A stretch of DNA of 64,000 nt, from contig NZ_QZMU01000001.1 of assembly GCF_003932505.1 (NCBI RefSeq), forward strand, positions 2,861,001 through 2,925,000, in the 5' to 3' direction. This document shows, piece by piece, positions 18,423 to 28,152 of the stretch. The notes under the pieces are model-generated. The model saw only the letters and a list, made by a program, of their open reading frames with translations. It made no database searches and was not told where the DNA came from. The stretch is from Thiohalobacter thiocyanaticus. GTDB lineage: Bacteria > Pseudomonadota > Gammaproteobacteria > Thiohalobacterales > Thiohalobacteraceae. A program made the position numbers and the translations under genes. Position 1 is the stretch's first letter. Each line of letters begins with the position of its first letter.

Positions 18423-20315
18423 ATGTGCGGCATAGTCGGTATTTTCGATACCAGGGGAACGATGTCCATCGACGAGGGCCTGCTATCGCGCATGAACGAG
18501 CGGCAGTTCCATCGCGGCCCTGACGAGGGCGGGATGCATGTCGAGCCCGGCATCGGCCTGGCCCACCGGCGGCTGTCCATCATCGACCTGTCCGGCGGCC
18601 ACCAGCCGCTGTTCAACGAGGACGGCAGCGTGGCCGTGGTCTACAACGGCGAAATCTACAATTTCCACGAACTGACCGACGAGCTGATAAAGGCCGGACA
18701 CCGGTTCAGGACCCGCTGCGACACCGAGGTCATCGTGCATGCCTGGGAGCAGTGGGGCGAAGCCTGTGTGGAACGCTTCCGCGGCATGTTCGCCTTCGCC
18801 ATCTGGGACCGCAATCGCCAGACCCTGTTCCTGGCCCGCGACCGGCTGGGGATCAAACCGCTGCATTATGCGCAGCTTCCGGACGGCCGGCTGCTGTTCG
18901 CCTCCGAGATCAAATCCCTGCTGTGCGATCCGGTGCTGCCGCGCGAGATCGACCCCTGTGCAGTGGAGGACTATTTCGCCTTCGGCTATATCCCCGACCC
19001 GCGCAGCATCTTCAGACATGTGCACAAGCTGCCGCCGGCGCACTGCCTGACGCTGAAGCGCGGCGAGCCCCTGCCGGCGCCGCGCGCCTACTGGGACGTG
19101 CCTTTTGCCGACAACGGCCTGCGTGACGAGGATCAGGTCAGGCGCGAACTGATCGAGCGCCTGCGCGAGGCGGTCAACATCCGGCTGGTCTCGGAAGTGC
19201 CGCTGGGCGCCTTTCTCTCCGGCGGGGTGGATTCCAGTGCCGTGGTCGCGCTCATGGCCGGCCTGTCCGAGGATCCGGTCAATACCTGTTCCATCTCCTT
19301 CGGCGATCCGGCCTTCAATGAAAGCGAATACGCCGCCCGGGTCGCGCAGCAGTATCACACCAACCACCAGGTCGGGGAGGTCAACCCGGACGACTTCGAT
19401 CTCATCGACCGCCTGGCCACGCTCTATGACGAACCCTATGCCGACAGCTCCGCCATGCCCACCTACCGGGTGTGCGAGCTGGCGAAACGGCGGGTGACGG
19501 TGGCGTTGTCCGGCGATGGCGGCGATGAGAACTTCGCCGGCTACCGCCGCTACCGCTGGCACATGGACGAGGAGCGCTTCCGCGGCCTGGTGCCGGGCTG
19601 GCTGCGCGGTCCGCTGTTCGGCGCCGCCGGGCGCCTGTATCCCAAGCTGGACTGGGCGCCGCGCTATCTGCGCGCCAAATCCACCTTCCAGGCGCTTGCG
19701 CGCGACAGCCTGGAAGGCTATTTCCACAACTTCTCCATCCTGCCGGATGCCCTGCGCCACCAGCTCTACAGCGCCGACCTGAACCGGGAACTGGCCGGCT
19801 ATCGCGGTATCGAGGTGTTCCGGCGGCATCTGGAAAACGCCCCGGACCATCCGCTCTCGCGGGTTCAGTACCTCGACCTGAAAACCTACCTCGCCGGCGA
19901 CATCCTCACCAAGGTGGACCGGGCCAGCATGGCCCACAGCCTGGAGGTGCGGGTACCGGTGCTGGATCACAAATTCGTGGAGTGGGTCTCGGGCCTGCCG
20001 CCGCAGATGAAGCTGCACAAGCGCGAGGGCAAACTGATCTTCAAACGGGCCATGGAACGCTACCTCCCCGAGGATATTCTGTACCGGAAGAAGATGGGCT
20101 TCGCCGTGCCGCTGGCGGCCTGGTTCCGCGGGCCACTGCGGGAGAAGGTCCGGCACAGCCTGCTCGGCCCGGACCTGCTGGACACCGGCCTGTTCAACCC
20201 GGATTTCATCCGCCGGCTGGTCGACCAGCATCAGTCGGGTCAGCGCGATCACAGCGCTGTGATCTGGTCGCTGCTGATGTATGCCTCCTTCCAGCGCCAG
20301 ATTATGAACGCATGA
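18423..20315 (+). CDS. XrtA/PEP-CTERM-associated amidotransferase (asparagine synthase family)
   Basis: 630 residues. A class II glutaminase domain starts with the nucleophile at Cys2 (MCGIVGIFD), and RGPDEGG and YNGEIYNF follow. The synthetase domain has the PP-loop LSGGVDSS (about 265-272) and SGDGGDENFAGYRRY. It uses glutamine nitrogen to amidate a carboxyl group, presumably a uronic acid of the polymer. Typical of TIGR03108 in exosortase loci. First gene of the second EPS unit. Confidence 0.92.
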   Translation: MCGIVGIFDTRGTMSIDEGLLSRMNERQFHRGPDEGGMHVEPGIGLAHRRLSIIDLSGGHQPLFNEDGSVAVVYNGEIYNFHELTDELIKAGHRFRTRCDTEVIVHAWEQWGEACVERFRGMFAFAIWDRNRQTLFLARDRLGIKPLHYAQLPDGRLLFASEIKSLLCDPVLPREIDPCAVEDYFAFGYIPDPRSIFRHVHKLPPAHCLTLKRGEPLPAPRAYWDVPFADNGLRDEDQVRRELIERLREAVNIRLVSEVPLGAFLSGGVDSSAVVALMAGLSEDPVNTCSISFGDPAFNESEYAARVAQQYHTNHQVGEVNPDDFDLIDRLATLYDEPYADSSAMPTYRVCELAKRRVTVALSGDGGDENFAGYRRYRWHMDEERFRGLVPGWLRGPLFGAAGRLYPKLDWAPRYLRAKSTFQALARDSLEGYFHNFSILPDALRHQLYSADLNRELAGYRGIEVFRRHLENAPDHPLSRVQYLDLKTYLAGDILTKVDRASMAHSLEVRVPVLDHKFVEWVSGLPPQMKLHKREGKLIFKRAMERYLPEDILYRKKMGFAVPLAAWFRGPLREKVRHSLLGPDLLDTGLFNPDFIRRLVDQHQSGQRDHSAVIWSLLMYASFQRQIMNA

Positions 20316-20322
20316 AGCTGCC

Positions 20323-21546
20323 ATGAAGATACTGCACGTCCTGGATCATTCCATTCCGCTGCACAGCGGTTATACCTTCCGCACCCGGGCCATCCTGACC
20401 CAGCAGCATCGACGCGGCTGGGAGACGGCGCATCTGACCAGCCCCAAGCACAACGCGCCGGCCGGGGTCGACGGCGGGGAGGAGGATAGCGACGGGTTGC
20501 ATTTCTACCGCAGCCGCACGCCGACGGGGCTGCTCGCGCGCATTACGCCGCTGGACCAGTGGGCGGTGGTGCAGGCGACCCTGGCGCGGCTGCGCGAGGT
20601 GATACCAAGCGAACGGCCCGATATCCTGCACGCCCATTCGCCGGCCCTGAACGGCCTGGCTGCACTGCGCGCCGGGCGCGAGTTCGGCCTGCCGGTGGTC
20701 TACGAGATCCGCGCCTTCTGGGAGGATGCCGCGGTGGATCACGGCACCAGCCGCGAGGGCGATCTGCGTTACCGCCTGACCCGGCGGCTGGAGACCCACG
20801 TGGTGCGCCGGGCCGACGCCGTGACCACCATCTGCGAGGGGCTGCGCAACGACCTATTTGCCCGCGGCGTCGCGGCCGGAAAAATCACCGTCATTCCCAA
20901 TGCCGTGGATATCGAACGCTTCGAGTTCGACCTGCCGCGGGACGCGGAACTGGCCGCCGAACTCGGCCTGGAAAACAAAATCGTGCTGGGGTTCATCGGC
21001 TCCTTCTATGCTTATGAAGGCCTGGCGCTGCTGCTGGAGGCGCTGCCCGGGCTGCTCCGGGTGCGCTCCGATATCCGCCTGCTGCTGGTCGGGGGCGGGC
21101 CGCAGGCAGAGCGGCTCCGGGCGCGTGCAGCGGAACTTGGTATCGATCAGCAGGTGGTTTTCGTCGGCCGGGTGCCGCACGACCAGGTGCATCACTACTA
21201 TGGCCTGGTGGACGCCTTCGTCTACCCGCGCCTGCCCATGCGCCTGACCGAGCTGGTTACGCCGCTCAAGCCGCTGGAGGCCATGGCCCAGGGCAAGCTG
21301 GTGGTGGCCTCGGACGTGGGCGGGCACCGCGAGCTGATCGAGGACGGCGTGACCGGGCAGCTGTTCCGCGCCGGGGATCCGCAGGCCCTGACCGGGGCCG
21401 TGCTGGCGCTGCTGGATGACCGCGGCAACTGGCCGCAGCGGCGTGCCGCCGGACGTCGTTTCGTCGAGCAGGAACGTAACTGGGCGGCCAGCGTGGCCCG
21501 CTATCAGACCGTGTATGAACGCCTGCTGCAGGGAGCGGCTGAATGA
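20323..21546 (+). CDS. TIGR04063-type exosortase A-associated glycosyltransferase
   Basis: 407 residues, GT4. It starts MKILHVLDHSIPLHSGYTFR, the recognised N-terminus of this exosortase-linked family. The donor-binding half has LGFIGSFYAYEGL and the EX7E-like segment RLTELVTPLKPLEAMAQGK, then VVASDVGGHRELI. Seven bases separate it from the amidotransferase, and it overlaps the following glycosyltransferase by ATGA. Confidence 0.9.
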   Translation: MKILHVLDHSIPLHSGYTFRTRAILTQQHRRGWETAHLTSPKHNAPAGVDGGEEDSDGLHFYRSRTPTGLLARITPLDQWAVVQATLARLREVIPSERPDILHAHSPALNGLAALRAGREFGLPVVYEIRAFWEDAAVDHGTSREGDLRYRLTRRLETHVVRRADAVTTICEGLRNDLFARGVAAGKITVIPNAVDIERFEFDLPRDAELAAELGLENKIVLGFIGSFYAYEGLALLLEALPGLLRVRSDIRLLLVGGGPQAERLRARAAELGIDQQVVFVGRVPHDQVHHYYGLVDAFVYPRLPMRLTELVTPLKPLEAMAQGKLVVASDVGGHRELIEDGVTGQLFRAGDPQALTGAVLALLDDRGNWPQRRAAGRRFVEQERNWAASVARYQTVYERLLQGAAE

Positions 21547-22751
21547 CGGCGGCACCGCGGCTGCTGGTGTTCACCACCCTGTTCCCGCATCCCGGCCAGC
21601 CCGGCGCCGGGCTGTTCATCCGCGAGCGCATGTTCCGGGTGGCCGCGCATTGTCCGCTGACCGTGGTCGCGCCCGTGCCCTGGTTTCCGCTGCAGGGCCT
21701 GATCCGGCGCTTCCGGCCGCATTACCGCCCGCCGGCGCCTTGCCATGAGGTCCAGCAGGGCATCGAGGTCCATCATCCGCGCTTTCTGGCCCTGCCCGGC
21801 ATCGGCCGGCGGTTCGACGGCCTGATGCTGGCCCTGGGCAGCCGGCGGCTGCTCCGGCGCCTGGACCGGCAGGGCCGGGTGGGGCTGATCGACGCCCACT
21901 TCGGTTACCCAGACGGTTATGCCGCCGTGCGTCTGGGCCGTTGGTTGAACCGGCCCGTGACCCTGACCCTGCGCGGCACCGAGCCGCGCCACAGCCGCAC
22001 GCCCGGCCTGCGCGCCCGACTGCTGCGGGCTCTGCGGGGTGCGGACCATATCATCAGTGTGTCGGAGTCCCTGCGCCAGGTGGCGATAGGGCTGGGGATC
22101 GCACCGGAGCGGATCACGGTAGTGGGCAACGGCGTGGATGCGGCAAAATTCCAGCCCGTGGACCGGGCGCGGGCGCGCCGGGACCTGGGCCTGCCGGCGC
22201 AGGCGCAGGTGCTGGTGACCGTGGGCGGGCTGTGCGAGCGCAAGGGTTTTCACCGGGTGATCGAACAGCTCCCGCAACTGTGCGAGCGCTTCCCCGATCT
22301 GCACTATCTGGTGGTGGGCGGGCCGAGCGCGGAGGGTGACTGGACGGACCGGCTCAAGTCACAGGCGGCGGAACTGGGACTGGAGGCACGGGTGCATTTC
22401 CTCGGCAGTCTGCCGCCGGAGCGGCTCAAGGGCGTGCTCAGCGCCGCCGATGTGTTCGTGCTGGCCACCCGCAACGAGGGCTGGGCCAACGTGATCCTCG
22501 AGGCCATGGCCTGCGGCCTGCCGGTGGTGGCCACCGACGTGGGCGGCAATGCCGAAGTGGTCAGCGCGCCGGAGCTGGGCAGCATCGTGCCCTTCGGCGA
22601 CGGCGAGGCGCTGCGCGCAGCACTCACGGCGGCGCTGGCCCGCGCGTGGGACCGCCAGGCCATCATCGATTACGCCCGCGCCAACAGCTGGGATACACGG
22701 GTCGCGGCGCTGCTCGGGATCTATGCGCGGGTGCTGGGGAAGGCATCCTGA
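21543..22751 (+). CDS. Glycosyltransferase family 4 protein
   Basis: 402 residues. The acceptor domain begins RLLVFTTLFPHPGQPGAGLF. The donor domain contains VGGLCERKGFHRVI and ATRNEGWANVILEAMACGLP with the two catalytic-site Glu residues, then VVATDVGGNAEVV. It would extend the EPS repeat unit; the sugar is unknown. Start by ATGA overlap with the previous gene. Confidence 0.9.
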   Translation: MTAAPRLLVFTTLFPHPGQPGAGLFIRERMFRVAAHCPLTVVAPVPWFPLQGLIRRFRPHYRPPAPCHEVQQGIEVHHPRFLALPGIGRRFDGLMLALGSRRLLRRLDRQGRVGLIDAHFGYPDGYAAVRLGRWLNRPVTLTLRGTEPRHSRTPGLRARLLRALRGADHIISVSESLRQVAIGLGIAPERITVVGNGVDAAKFQPVDRARARRDLGLPAQAQVLVTVGGLCERKGFHRVIEQLPQLCERFPDLHYLVVGGPSAEGDWTDRLKSQAAELGLEARVHFLGSLPPERLKGVLSAADVFVLATRNEGWANVILEAMACGLPVVATDVGGNAEVVSAPELGSIVPFGDGEALRAALTAALARAWDRQAIIDYARANSWDTRVAALLGIYARVLGKAS

Positions 22752-22774
22752 AGGCAGTGCTTCAACGGACTTCA

Positions 22775-23629
22775 ATGGAAGGTATGGGACAACATACAAA
22801 AGTGCACCATTACCGTGAACGCCTGCAGCAGGAGGCCTGGCTGCGGCTGAAACGGCTGGCACAGCACGCCTGGTACGGCCCGCGCCGGCAGGGGCCGGCC
22901 GCCGTGGCCTTCATCGCCGGCGTGCAGCGCTCCGGCACCAATATGCTGATGGACGTGCTGGAGCAGAGCCTGCTGACCGATGTCTATCACGAGCGCGATG
23001 CCCGCGCCTTCGACAACTACAGCATGCGCGATATCGACACCATTGCGGCCCTGCACCGGCGCTGCCGCGCGCCGTATTTCATCATCAAGTCGCTGTGCGA
23101 GCTGCAGCGGCTGCCGCAGCTGCGCCAGCGCTTTCCCGGGGCGCGCATCGTCTGGATCGTGCGTCACTACGACGACGTGGTCAATTCCATGCTGGTCTCC
23201 TTCCGTAACCACGCCAGCCAGATCCGGCGCCTGGCGCAGGACAGGCTCGCCGTCGACTGGCGCGGCGAGGGCATGTCGGATGCCACCCAGGCCCTGCTTC
23301 AACGCTTCGCGGGTCCGGAACTCAGTGATGCCAGCGGTGCCGCCCTGATGTGGTATCTGCGCAATGTGCTGTTCTTCGAACAGGGTTTCGACCGGGACGA
23401 GGCGGTGCTGCTGGTCAGCTACGAGCGGCTGGTGGCCGCGCCGCAGGCGGAGTTCGCCCGTATCTTCGCCTTTCTCGGGCTGCCGTACCGGCACTGGCAC
23501 AGCCGCCGGGTGGTGGCCAGTTCGGTCGGCCGGCGCCAGCCGCCGGCGATCGAGCCTTCAGTGCGGGCGGAATGCGACGCGCTGCTGGGCCGTTTCCAGG
23601 CGCTACTGCCGGCCGGAGGGAGGATATGA
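22775..23629 (+). CDS. Sulfotransferase (PAPS-dependent)
   Basis: 284 residues from the ATG at 22775 (a second ATG at 22784 is possible). The phosphosulfate loop is FIAGVQRSGTNMLMDVL and the 3'-phosphate site lies near RIVWIVRHYDDVVNSML. Cytoplasmic, soluble. It sits between glycosyltransferases and a CapK-like enzyme, so the likely acceptor is the polymer precursor. One of three sulfotransferase-like genes in the window. Confidence 0.85.
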   Translation: MEGMGQHTKVHHYRERLQQEAWLRLKRLAQHAWYGPRRQGPAAVAFIAGVQRSGTNMLMDVLEQSLLTDVYHERDARAFDNYSMRDIDTIAALHRRCRAPYFIIKSLCELQRLPQLRQRFPGARIVWIVRHYDDVVNSMLVSFRNHASQIRRLAQDRLAVDWRGEGMSDATQALLQRFAGPELSDASGAALMWYLRNVLFFEQGFDRDEAVLLVSYERLVAAPQAEFARIFAFLGLPYRHWHSRRVVASSVGRRQPPAIEPSVRAECDALLGRFQALLPAGGRI

Positions 23630-24996
23630 GCGGCGCCTATACCCGACTGGTCTCCGGCCTGTTGTTTCCCTTGCAGGAGCGGTTCAAGGGCCACAGCACG
23701 GTGGCCGTGCGCCGGGCGTTGGAGGCCTCGCAGTGGTGGCCGGCTGAACAATTGGCCGAGTACCGGCTGGAGCGGCTGCGCGCGCTGCTGCAGCATGCCG
23801 GCCGCCAGGTGCCCTATTACCGGAGGCTGTTCGCCGAACACGGCTTCGATCCCGCGGCGGTGACCGATGTCGCCGATCTGCAGGCGCTGCCGCTGCTGAC
23901 CAAGGCCGCTATCCGTGCCAACCTGGAGGAGCTCAAGGCAAAGGGTGCGCAGGGCCTGAACCGGTTCAATACCGGCGGGTCCAGCGGCGAACCTTTGATC
24001 TTTTATATCGGTACCGAACGGGTCAGCCACGATGTGGCCGCCAAGTGGCGCGCCACCCGCTGGTGGGACGTGGATATCGGGGATCGGGAGATCGTCATGT
24101 GGGGTTCGCCCATCGAACTGGGGGCGCAGGACCGCCTCCGGCGGCTGCGCGATGGGCTCATGCGTACCCGCTTGCTGGCGGCCTTCGAGATGTCACCGGA
24201 GAAGGTGAATGGCTTCATCGAGGCGATCCGGCGTTTTCGTCCGCGCATGCTGTTCGGCTACCCTTCCGCCTTTGCCCATATCGCCCGCCAGGCCGAGACG
24301 CAGGGCATGCGTCTGGATGATCTCGACATCCGGGTCGCCTTCGTGACCTCCGAGCGGCTGTATGAGGATCAGCGTCGTCTGATCGAGCGGGTGTTCGGCT
24401 GCCCGGTGGCCAACGGTTACGGTGGCCGCGATGCCGGCTTCATCGCCCACGAATGTCCCGCGGGCGGGATGCATATCACCGCCGAGGACATCATCGTCGA
24501 GACGGTGGATGCAGCCGGCGCGCCGGTCCCGCCGGGTACGGCGGGCGAGGTTGTGGTCACGCATCTGGCCACGCGGGACTTTCCCTTCATCCGCTACCGC
24601 ACCGGCGACGTCGCCGTGCTCGGCAGCAATGGCTGCAGCTGCGGCCGCGGGCTGCCGCTGCTGGAAGAGATCCAGGGGCGTACCACCGATTTCATCGTCG
24701 CCCGTGACGGTACCGTGATGCACGGGCTGGCGCTCATCTACGAGGTACGCGACCGGCCCGGGGTGCAGGCCTTCAAGATCGTGCAGGAATCGCTGGACCT
24801 GACCCGGGTGCTGCTGGTCACCGATGCCGGCTTTGATCCAGCCGCGATTGATCAGATCCGGACTGCTTTCGGGCAGCGACTCGGTAAGGGAGTGGAGATC
24901 CGGGTGGAGCAGGTCGACAGCATCCTGCCCGAGCGCAGTGGCAAGTACCGCTATGTGGTCAGCCACGTCGATCCGCATCAGGGAGGTAATCCGTAA
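23626..24996 (+). CDS. Phenylacetate-CoA-ligase/CapK-like adenylating enzyme
   Basis: 456 residues. ANL-superfamily motifs are FNTGGSSGEPLIFY (phosphate loop), NGYGGRDAGFIAHECP and FIRYRTGDVAVL. A small Cys-rich stretch (NGCSCGRGLPLLEE) is as in PaaK/CapK proteins. Such proteins in capsule loci probably activate an acyl or amino-acid group for attachment to sugar. Start by ATGA overlap with the sulfotransferase. Confidence 0.88.
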   Translation: MSGAYTRLVSGLLFPLQERFKGHSTVAVRRALEASQWWPAEQLAEYRLERLRALLQHAGRQVPYYRRLFAEHGFDPAAVTDVADLQALPLLTKAAIRANLEELKAKGAQGLNRFNTGGSSGEPLIFYIGTERVSHDVAAKWRATRWWDVDIGDREIVMWGSPIELGAQDRLRRLRDGLMRTRLLAAFEMSPEKVNGFIEAIRRFRPRMLFGYPSAFAHIARQAETQGMRLDDLDIRVAFVTSERLYEDQRRLIERVFGCPVANGYGGRDAGFIAHECPAGGMHITAEDIIVETVDAAGAPVPPGTAGEVVVTHLATRDFPFIRYRTGDVAVLGSNGCSCGRGLPLLEEIQGRTTDFIVARDGTVMHGLALIYEVRDRPGVQAFKIVQESLDLTRVLLVTDAGFDPAAIDQIRTAFGQRLGKGVEIRVEQVDSILPERSGKYRYVVSHVDPHQGGNP

Positions 24997-26304
24997 ATGC
25001 CGATTCGCGATATCGTCGTGACCCTGGCCGTCCTGGCCCTGCTGCCGCTGATCCTGCGTCGGCCCTGGATCGGCATCCTGGCCTGGTCCTGGATCGGCTA
25101 CATGAATCCGCACCGCCTGGCCTACGGCTTCGCCCGCGAGGCGCCCTTCGCCATGCTGATCGGCGCCACTACCCTGGTGGCCATGCTGTTCATGAAGGAG
25201 AAGATACGATTTCCCTGGAGCCGGGAAACGATCGTACTGCTGCTGTTCGTGCTGTGGATGTGCCTGACCACCGTGTTTTCACTGCAACAGGAGTATTCCC
25301 TGCTGCAGCTGGAAAAGGTGGTCAAGATCCAGGTCATGACCTTTATCACCATGATCCTGATGCTGTATCGCGAGCGCCTGAACCTGCTGGTCTGGGTGAT
25401 CGTGCTGTCGCTGGGTTTCTACGGCGTGAAGGGTGGCATCTTCACCCTGATGACCGGCGGAGGCTATCACGTCATGGGACCGCTGGGCTCGTTCATCGGC
25501 GGCAACAACGAACTGGGTCTGGCCCTGATCATGATCCTGCCGCTGATGCGTTACCTGCAGCTGCAGCGGGAACGGAAATGGCAGCGCAATCTGTTCACCC
25601 TGGCCATGGCGCTGACCGTAATCGCCATCCTGGGCACCCAGTCGCGCGGCGCCCTGGTCGGGCTGGCGGTCATGGCGGTGGTGCTGATCGTCAAGAGCCG
25701 CCGGCGCTTCACCCTGCTGCTGCTGGCGGCCCTGATGGTGCCGGTGGCGTTGACGGTCATGCCCGAGAGCTGGTTCGAGCGCATGCACACCATCCAGGAA
25801 TACGAGGAGGACCAGTCCGCCCAGGGCCGCATCAACGCCTGGCACTTCGCCGTCAATCTGGCCCAGGACCGGCCGCTGGTCGGCGGCGGCTTCGAGGCCT
25901 TCCATTGGCGCAATTTCCGCCACTATGCGCCTGATCCGAATGATGTGAAGGATGCGCACAGCATCTATTTCGAGGTGCTGGGCGAGCACGGCTTCGCCGG
26001 GCTGTTCATCTATCTGTTGCTGGGCTTCTTCGCCTGGCGATCGGCGACCTGGGTCATCCGCAACACCCGTGAGCGCGAAGACCTGCTCTGGGCGCGGGAT
26101 CTGGCGGCGATGATTCAGGTCAGTCTTGCGGGTTACGCCAGTGCCGGCGCCTTCCTGGGGCTGGCCTATTTCGATCTCTACTATCACCTGATTGCGATGG
26201 TCGTCATCCTCAGGTTCCTGGTCCGGCAGCAGCTGCAGGCAGCAGCCGAAGCAGATTCAGGGGCTGCAGCCCCGGCTGTTTCCGGCCGCGCCGCCCGGCC
26301 TTAG
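24997..26304 (+). CDS. Exosortase A-associated O-antigen-ligase-like protein (TIGR03097-like)
   Basis: 435 residues with about ten transmembrane helices. The long periplasmic loop carries RINAWHFAVNLAQDRPLVGGG and the Wzy_C-like signature GTQSRGALVGLAV. The family is annotated as putative O-glycosylation ligase of exosortase A systems; polymerase activity is an alternative. RBS GGGAGG is 10 bases before the ATG. The stop lies inside the shared hairpin at 26302-26323. Confidence 0.88.
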   Translation: MPIRDIVVTLAVLALLPLILRRPWIGILAWSWIGYMNPHRLAYGFAREAPFAMLIGATTLVAMLFMKEKIRFPWSRETIVLLLFVLWMCLTTVFSLQQEYSLLQLEKVVKIQVMTFITMILMLYRERLNLLVWVIVLSLGFYGVKGGIFTLMTGGGYHVMGPLGSFIGGNNELGLALIMILPLMRYLQLQRERKWQRNLFTLAMALTVIAILGTQSRGALVGLAVMAVVLIVKSRRRFTLLLLAALMVPVALTVMPESWFERMHTIQEYEEDQSAQGRINAWHFAVNLAQDRPLVGGGFEAFHWRNFRHYAPDPNDVKDAHSIYFEVLGEHGFAGLFIYLLLGFFAWRSATWVIRNTREREDLLWARDLAAMIQVSLAGYASAGAFLGLAYFDLYYHLIAMVVILRFLVRQQLQAAAEADSGAAAPAVSGRAARP

Positions 26305-26323
26305 GGCCTGTCAACAGGCCCTA
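26302..26323. terminator. Bidirectional hairpin shared by two convergent genes
   Basis: Arms TAGGGCCTGT and ACAGGCCCTA are separated by CA. The plus-strand stop (TAG, 26302-26304) and the minus-strand stop of opgG (26321-26323) are the two ends of the same stem. No long T tract follows on either side. Confidence 0.7.
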
Positions 26324-27934
26324 GTCCAGGTGACCGGGGTTGCGGAGTTCCCGTTCCTCGACCGGCGGCGGCGTCCACTGATACAGCCAGGTCTCGGTCA
26401 GGGGTTTGCCGTCCTTTTCCAGGTGGACCTGCAGGTCGATGGGGGTCCGGCTGTCATCCGGCGGCACCAGGTCGAACCTGGCCCGATACCCGCCGATATG
26501 GTGCTGCGGGCGTAACGAGGTGATTTCCACCCGCCCGGCGGAGGCGCTGATTACCGGCTTGATCCCGGGATCCGCACCCAGCATCGGGAAGCGTCCGCCC
26601 TTGAAGTCGATCACGAAGCGCTTGCTGTAGTATTCACGCTTCTTTCCCACCACTCCGCCGAGCCCGGTGAAGGTATCGACTACCTGCGCCAGCTCGCTGG
26701 CGGCCGGGGGCCTGGCGCCCCAGTGGAGGCGGTAGCTGTAGAGCAGCTCCTGGCCGGGCTCGACCGGCTCGGCCGGGTTCCAGAAGGCGACGATGTTGTC
26801 GAAGGTCTCGTCCTCGGCGGGGATCTCCACCAGCTGGACCGCGCCTTCGCCCCAGTCATTGGTGGGTTCGACCCACAGGCTGGGACGCCTGTCGTAAAAA
26901 ACGCCGTCGTCCTGATAATGATCGAAATCACGATCACGTTGAATCAGTCCAAAACCTTTCGGATTGTTATCCATGTGTGAATTGAAGCGCAGTTCGGTCG
27001 GATTGACCAGCGGCCGCCATATCCACTCGTTGTTTCCCGTCAGCATGGACAGGCCGTCGGAGTCATGGATCTCGGGTCGCCAGTCCCAGTTGGCACGGCG
27101 GCTGTTCTCACCGACCATGTACATGCTGGTCAGGGGCGCGATGCCGAGTCTCTCGATCGGCTTTCTGGGGTATATCGCTGCACTCACGTCCATTGTCGTA
27201 GTGCTGCCCGGCCGGATATCGAACCGGAACGCACCGGTCGCGCTGGGCGAATCGAGCAGGGCATAGACGGTGGTGATGTCGCTGCCGGCCGCAGGCCGCT
27301 GCAGCCAGAAATGGGTGAATATCGGGAATTCCTCCGGACGATCAAGCGCGGTATCGATCGCCAGCCCACGGGCGGACAGGCCGTACTGCATCTCGCCGCC
27401 CACCGCCCGGAAGTAGCTGGCACCCAGAAAGGCCACTACATCGCGTTTCCAGTCGGTATGGTATTTGAGTCGGAGGCCGGCAAAACCCAGGTCGCGGGGC
27501 AGTTGCGCCCCTTTTATGCCTGATTCTCCATAGTTGAACAGTTCGGGGCTGTAGCTGATTTCCTCCGCCGTGCCGTCCACCAGTTCATGGACAGTCACCG
27601 GATGCCTGAAATTCAGCCCCAGATGAAAGAACTCGGCCCGCAGCAACGATTCCTCATTGTTCCACAAGGCATGGTCGTGATCGAAGACAAGTTGCTGATA
27701 CTCGTCCCAGTTAAGCTGCTTCAGTGATTCGGGCAGCTCTCCTTCATGATCCACATATTCCCGTGCGGCGAGCTCGCGGGCGTGACCCTTGAGCGAGGCG
27801 TAATTGAAATCCTGGATCTCTTCCAGGCCGGAGCTGTTGTTGTCGGCTGCACACGACGGTCCTGCAGTGAGCGCCAGGCAGGCGCCGATGAGCATGCTGC
27901 GCAGTAATGAAACGGGATGAGGGGGTTGTTCCAT
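26321..27934 (-). CDS. opgG: Periplasmic glucan biosynthesis protein, OpgG/OpgD family
   Basis: 537 residues from the ATG at 27934, which has GAGG spaced correctly; a longer frame upstream has no RBS. The signal peptide ends near SCAAD. The mature start DFNYASLKGHARELAAREY and later RAEFFHLGLNF, FTHFWLQRP and RRANWDWRPEIHDSDGLSML are MdoG hallmarks. It acts in the periplasm in making osmoregulated periplasmic glucans. The signal has no twin-arginine, so it is nearer OpgG than OpgD. No opgH is next to it, which is unusual. Confidence 0.9.
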   Translation of the reverse strand: MEQPPHPVSLLRSMLIGACLALTAGPSCAADNNSSGLEEIQDFNYASLKGHARELAAREYVDHEGELPESLKQLNWDEYQQLVFDHDHALWNNEESLLRAEFFHLGLNFRHPVTVHELVDGTAEEISYSPELFNYGESGIKGAQLPRDLGFAGLRLKYHTDWKRDVVAFLGASYFRAVGGEMQYGLSARGLAIDTALDRPEEFPIFTHFWLQRPAAGSDITTVYALLDSPSATGAFRFDIRPGSTTTMDVSAAIYPRKPIERLGIAPLTSMYMVGENSRRANWDWRPEIHDSDGLSMLTGNNEWIWRPLVNPTELRFNSHMDNNPKGFGLIQRDRDFDHYQDDGVFYDRRPSLWVEPTNDWGEGAVQLVEIPAEDETFDNIVAFWNPAEPVEPGQELLYSYRLHWGARPPAASELAQVVDTFTGLGGVVGKKREYYSKRFVIDFKGGRFPMLGADPGIKPVISASAGRVEITSLRPQHHIGGYRARFDLVPPDDSRTPIDLQVHLEKDGKPLTETWLYQWTPPPVEERELRNPGHLD

Positions 27935-28152
27935 GCTTACCTCGATGCTGACAGACCTGTGAATTTCTGCCCATGGCCCGGTTGCCGCATGGCATTGACA
28001 TGCGGCCGGCATGATCGCGGAATCGGGACTGTAAGATGAACGATTATGGATTTCTGAGATGTAGATAACAGAATTTATCTCGACGGCCGAGGAGGCGCCT
28101 CACGGTATTGCATGATGCGTGCGGATATCTTCGCCCACTGGGGGCTGTTCAC

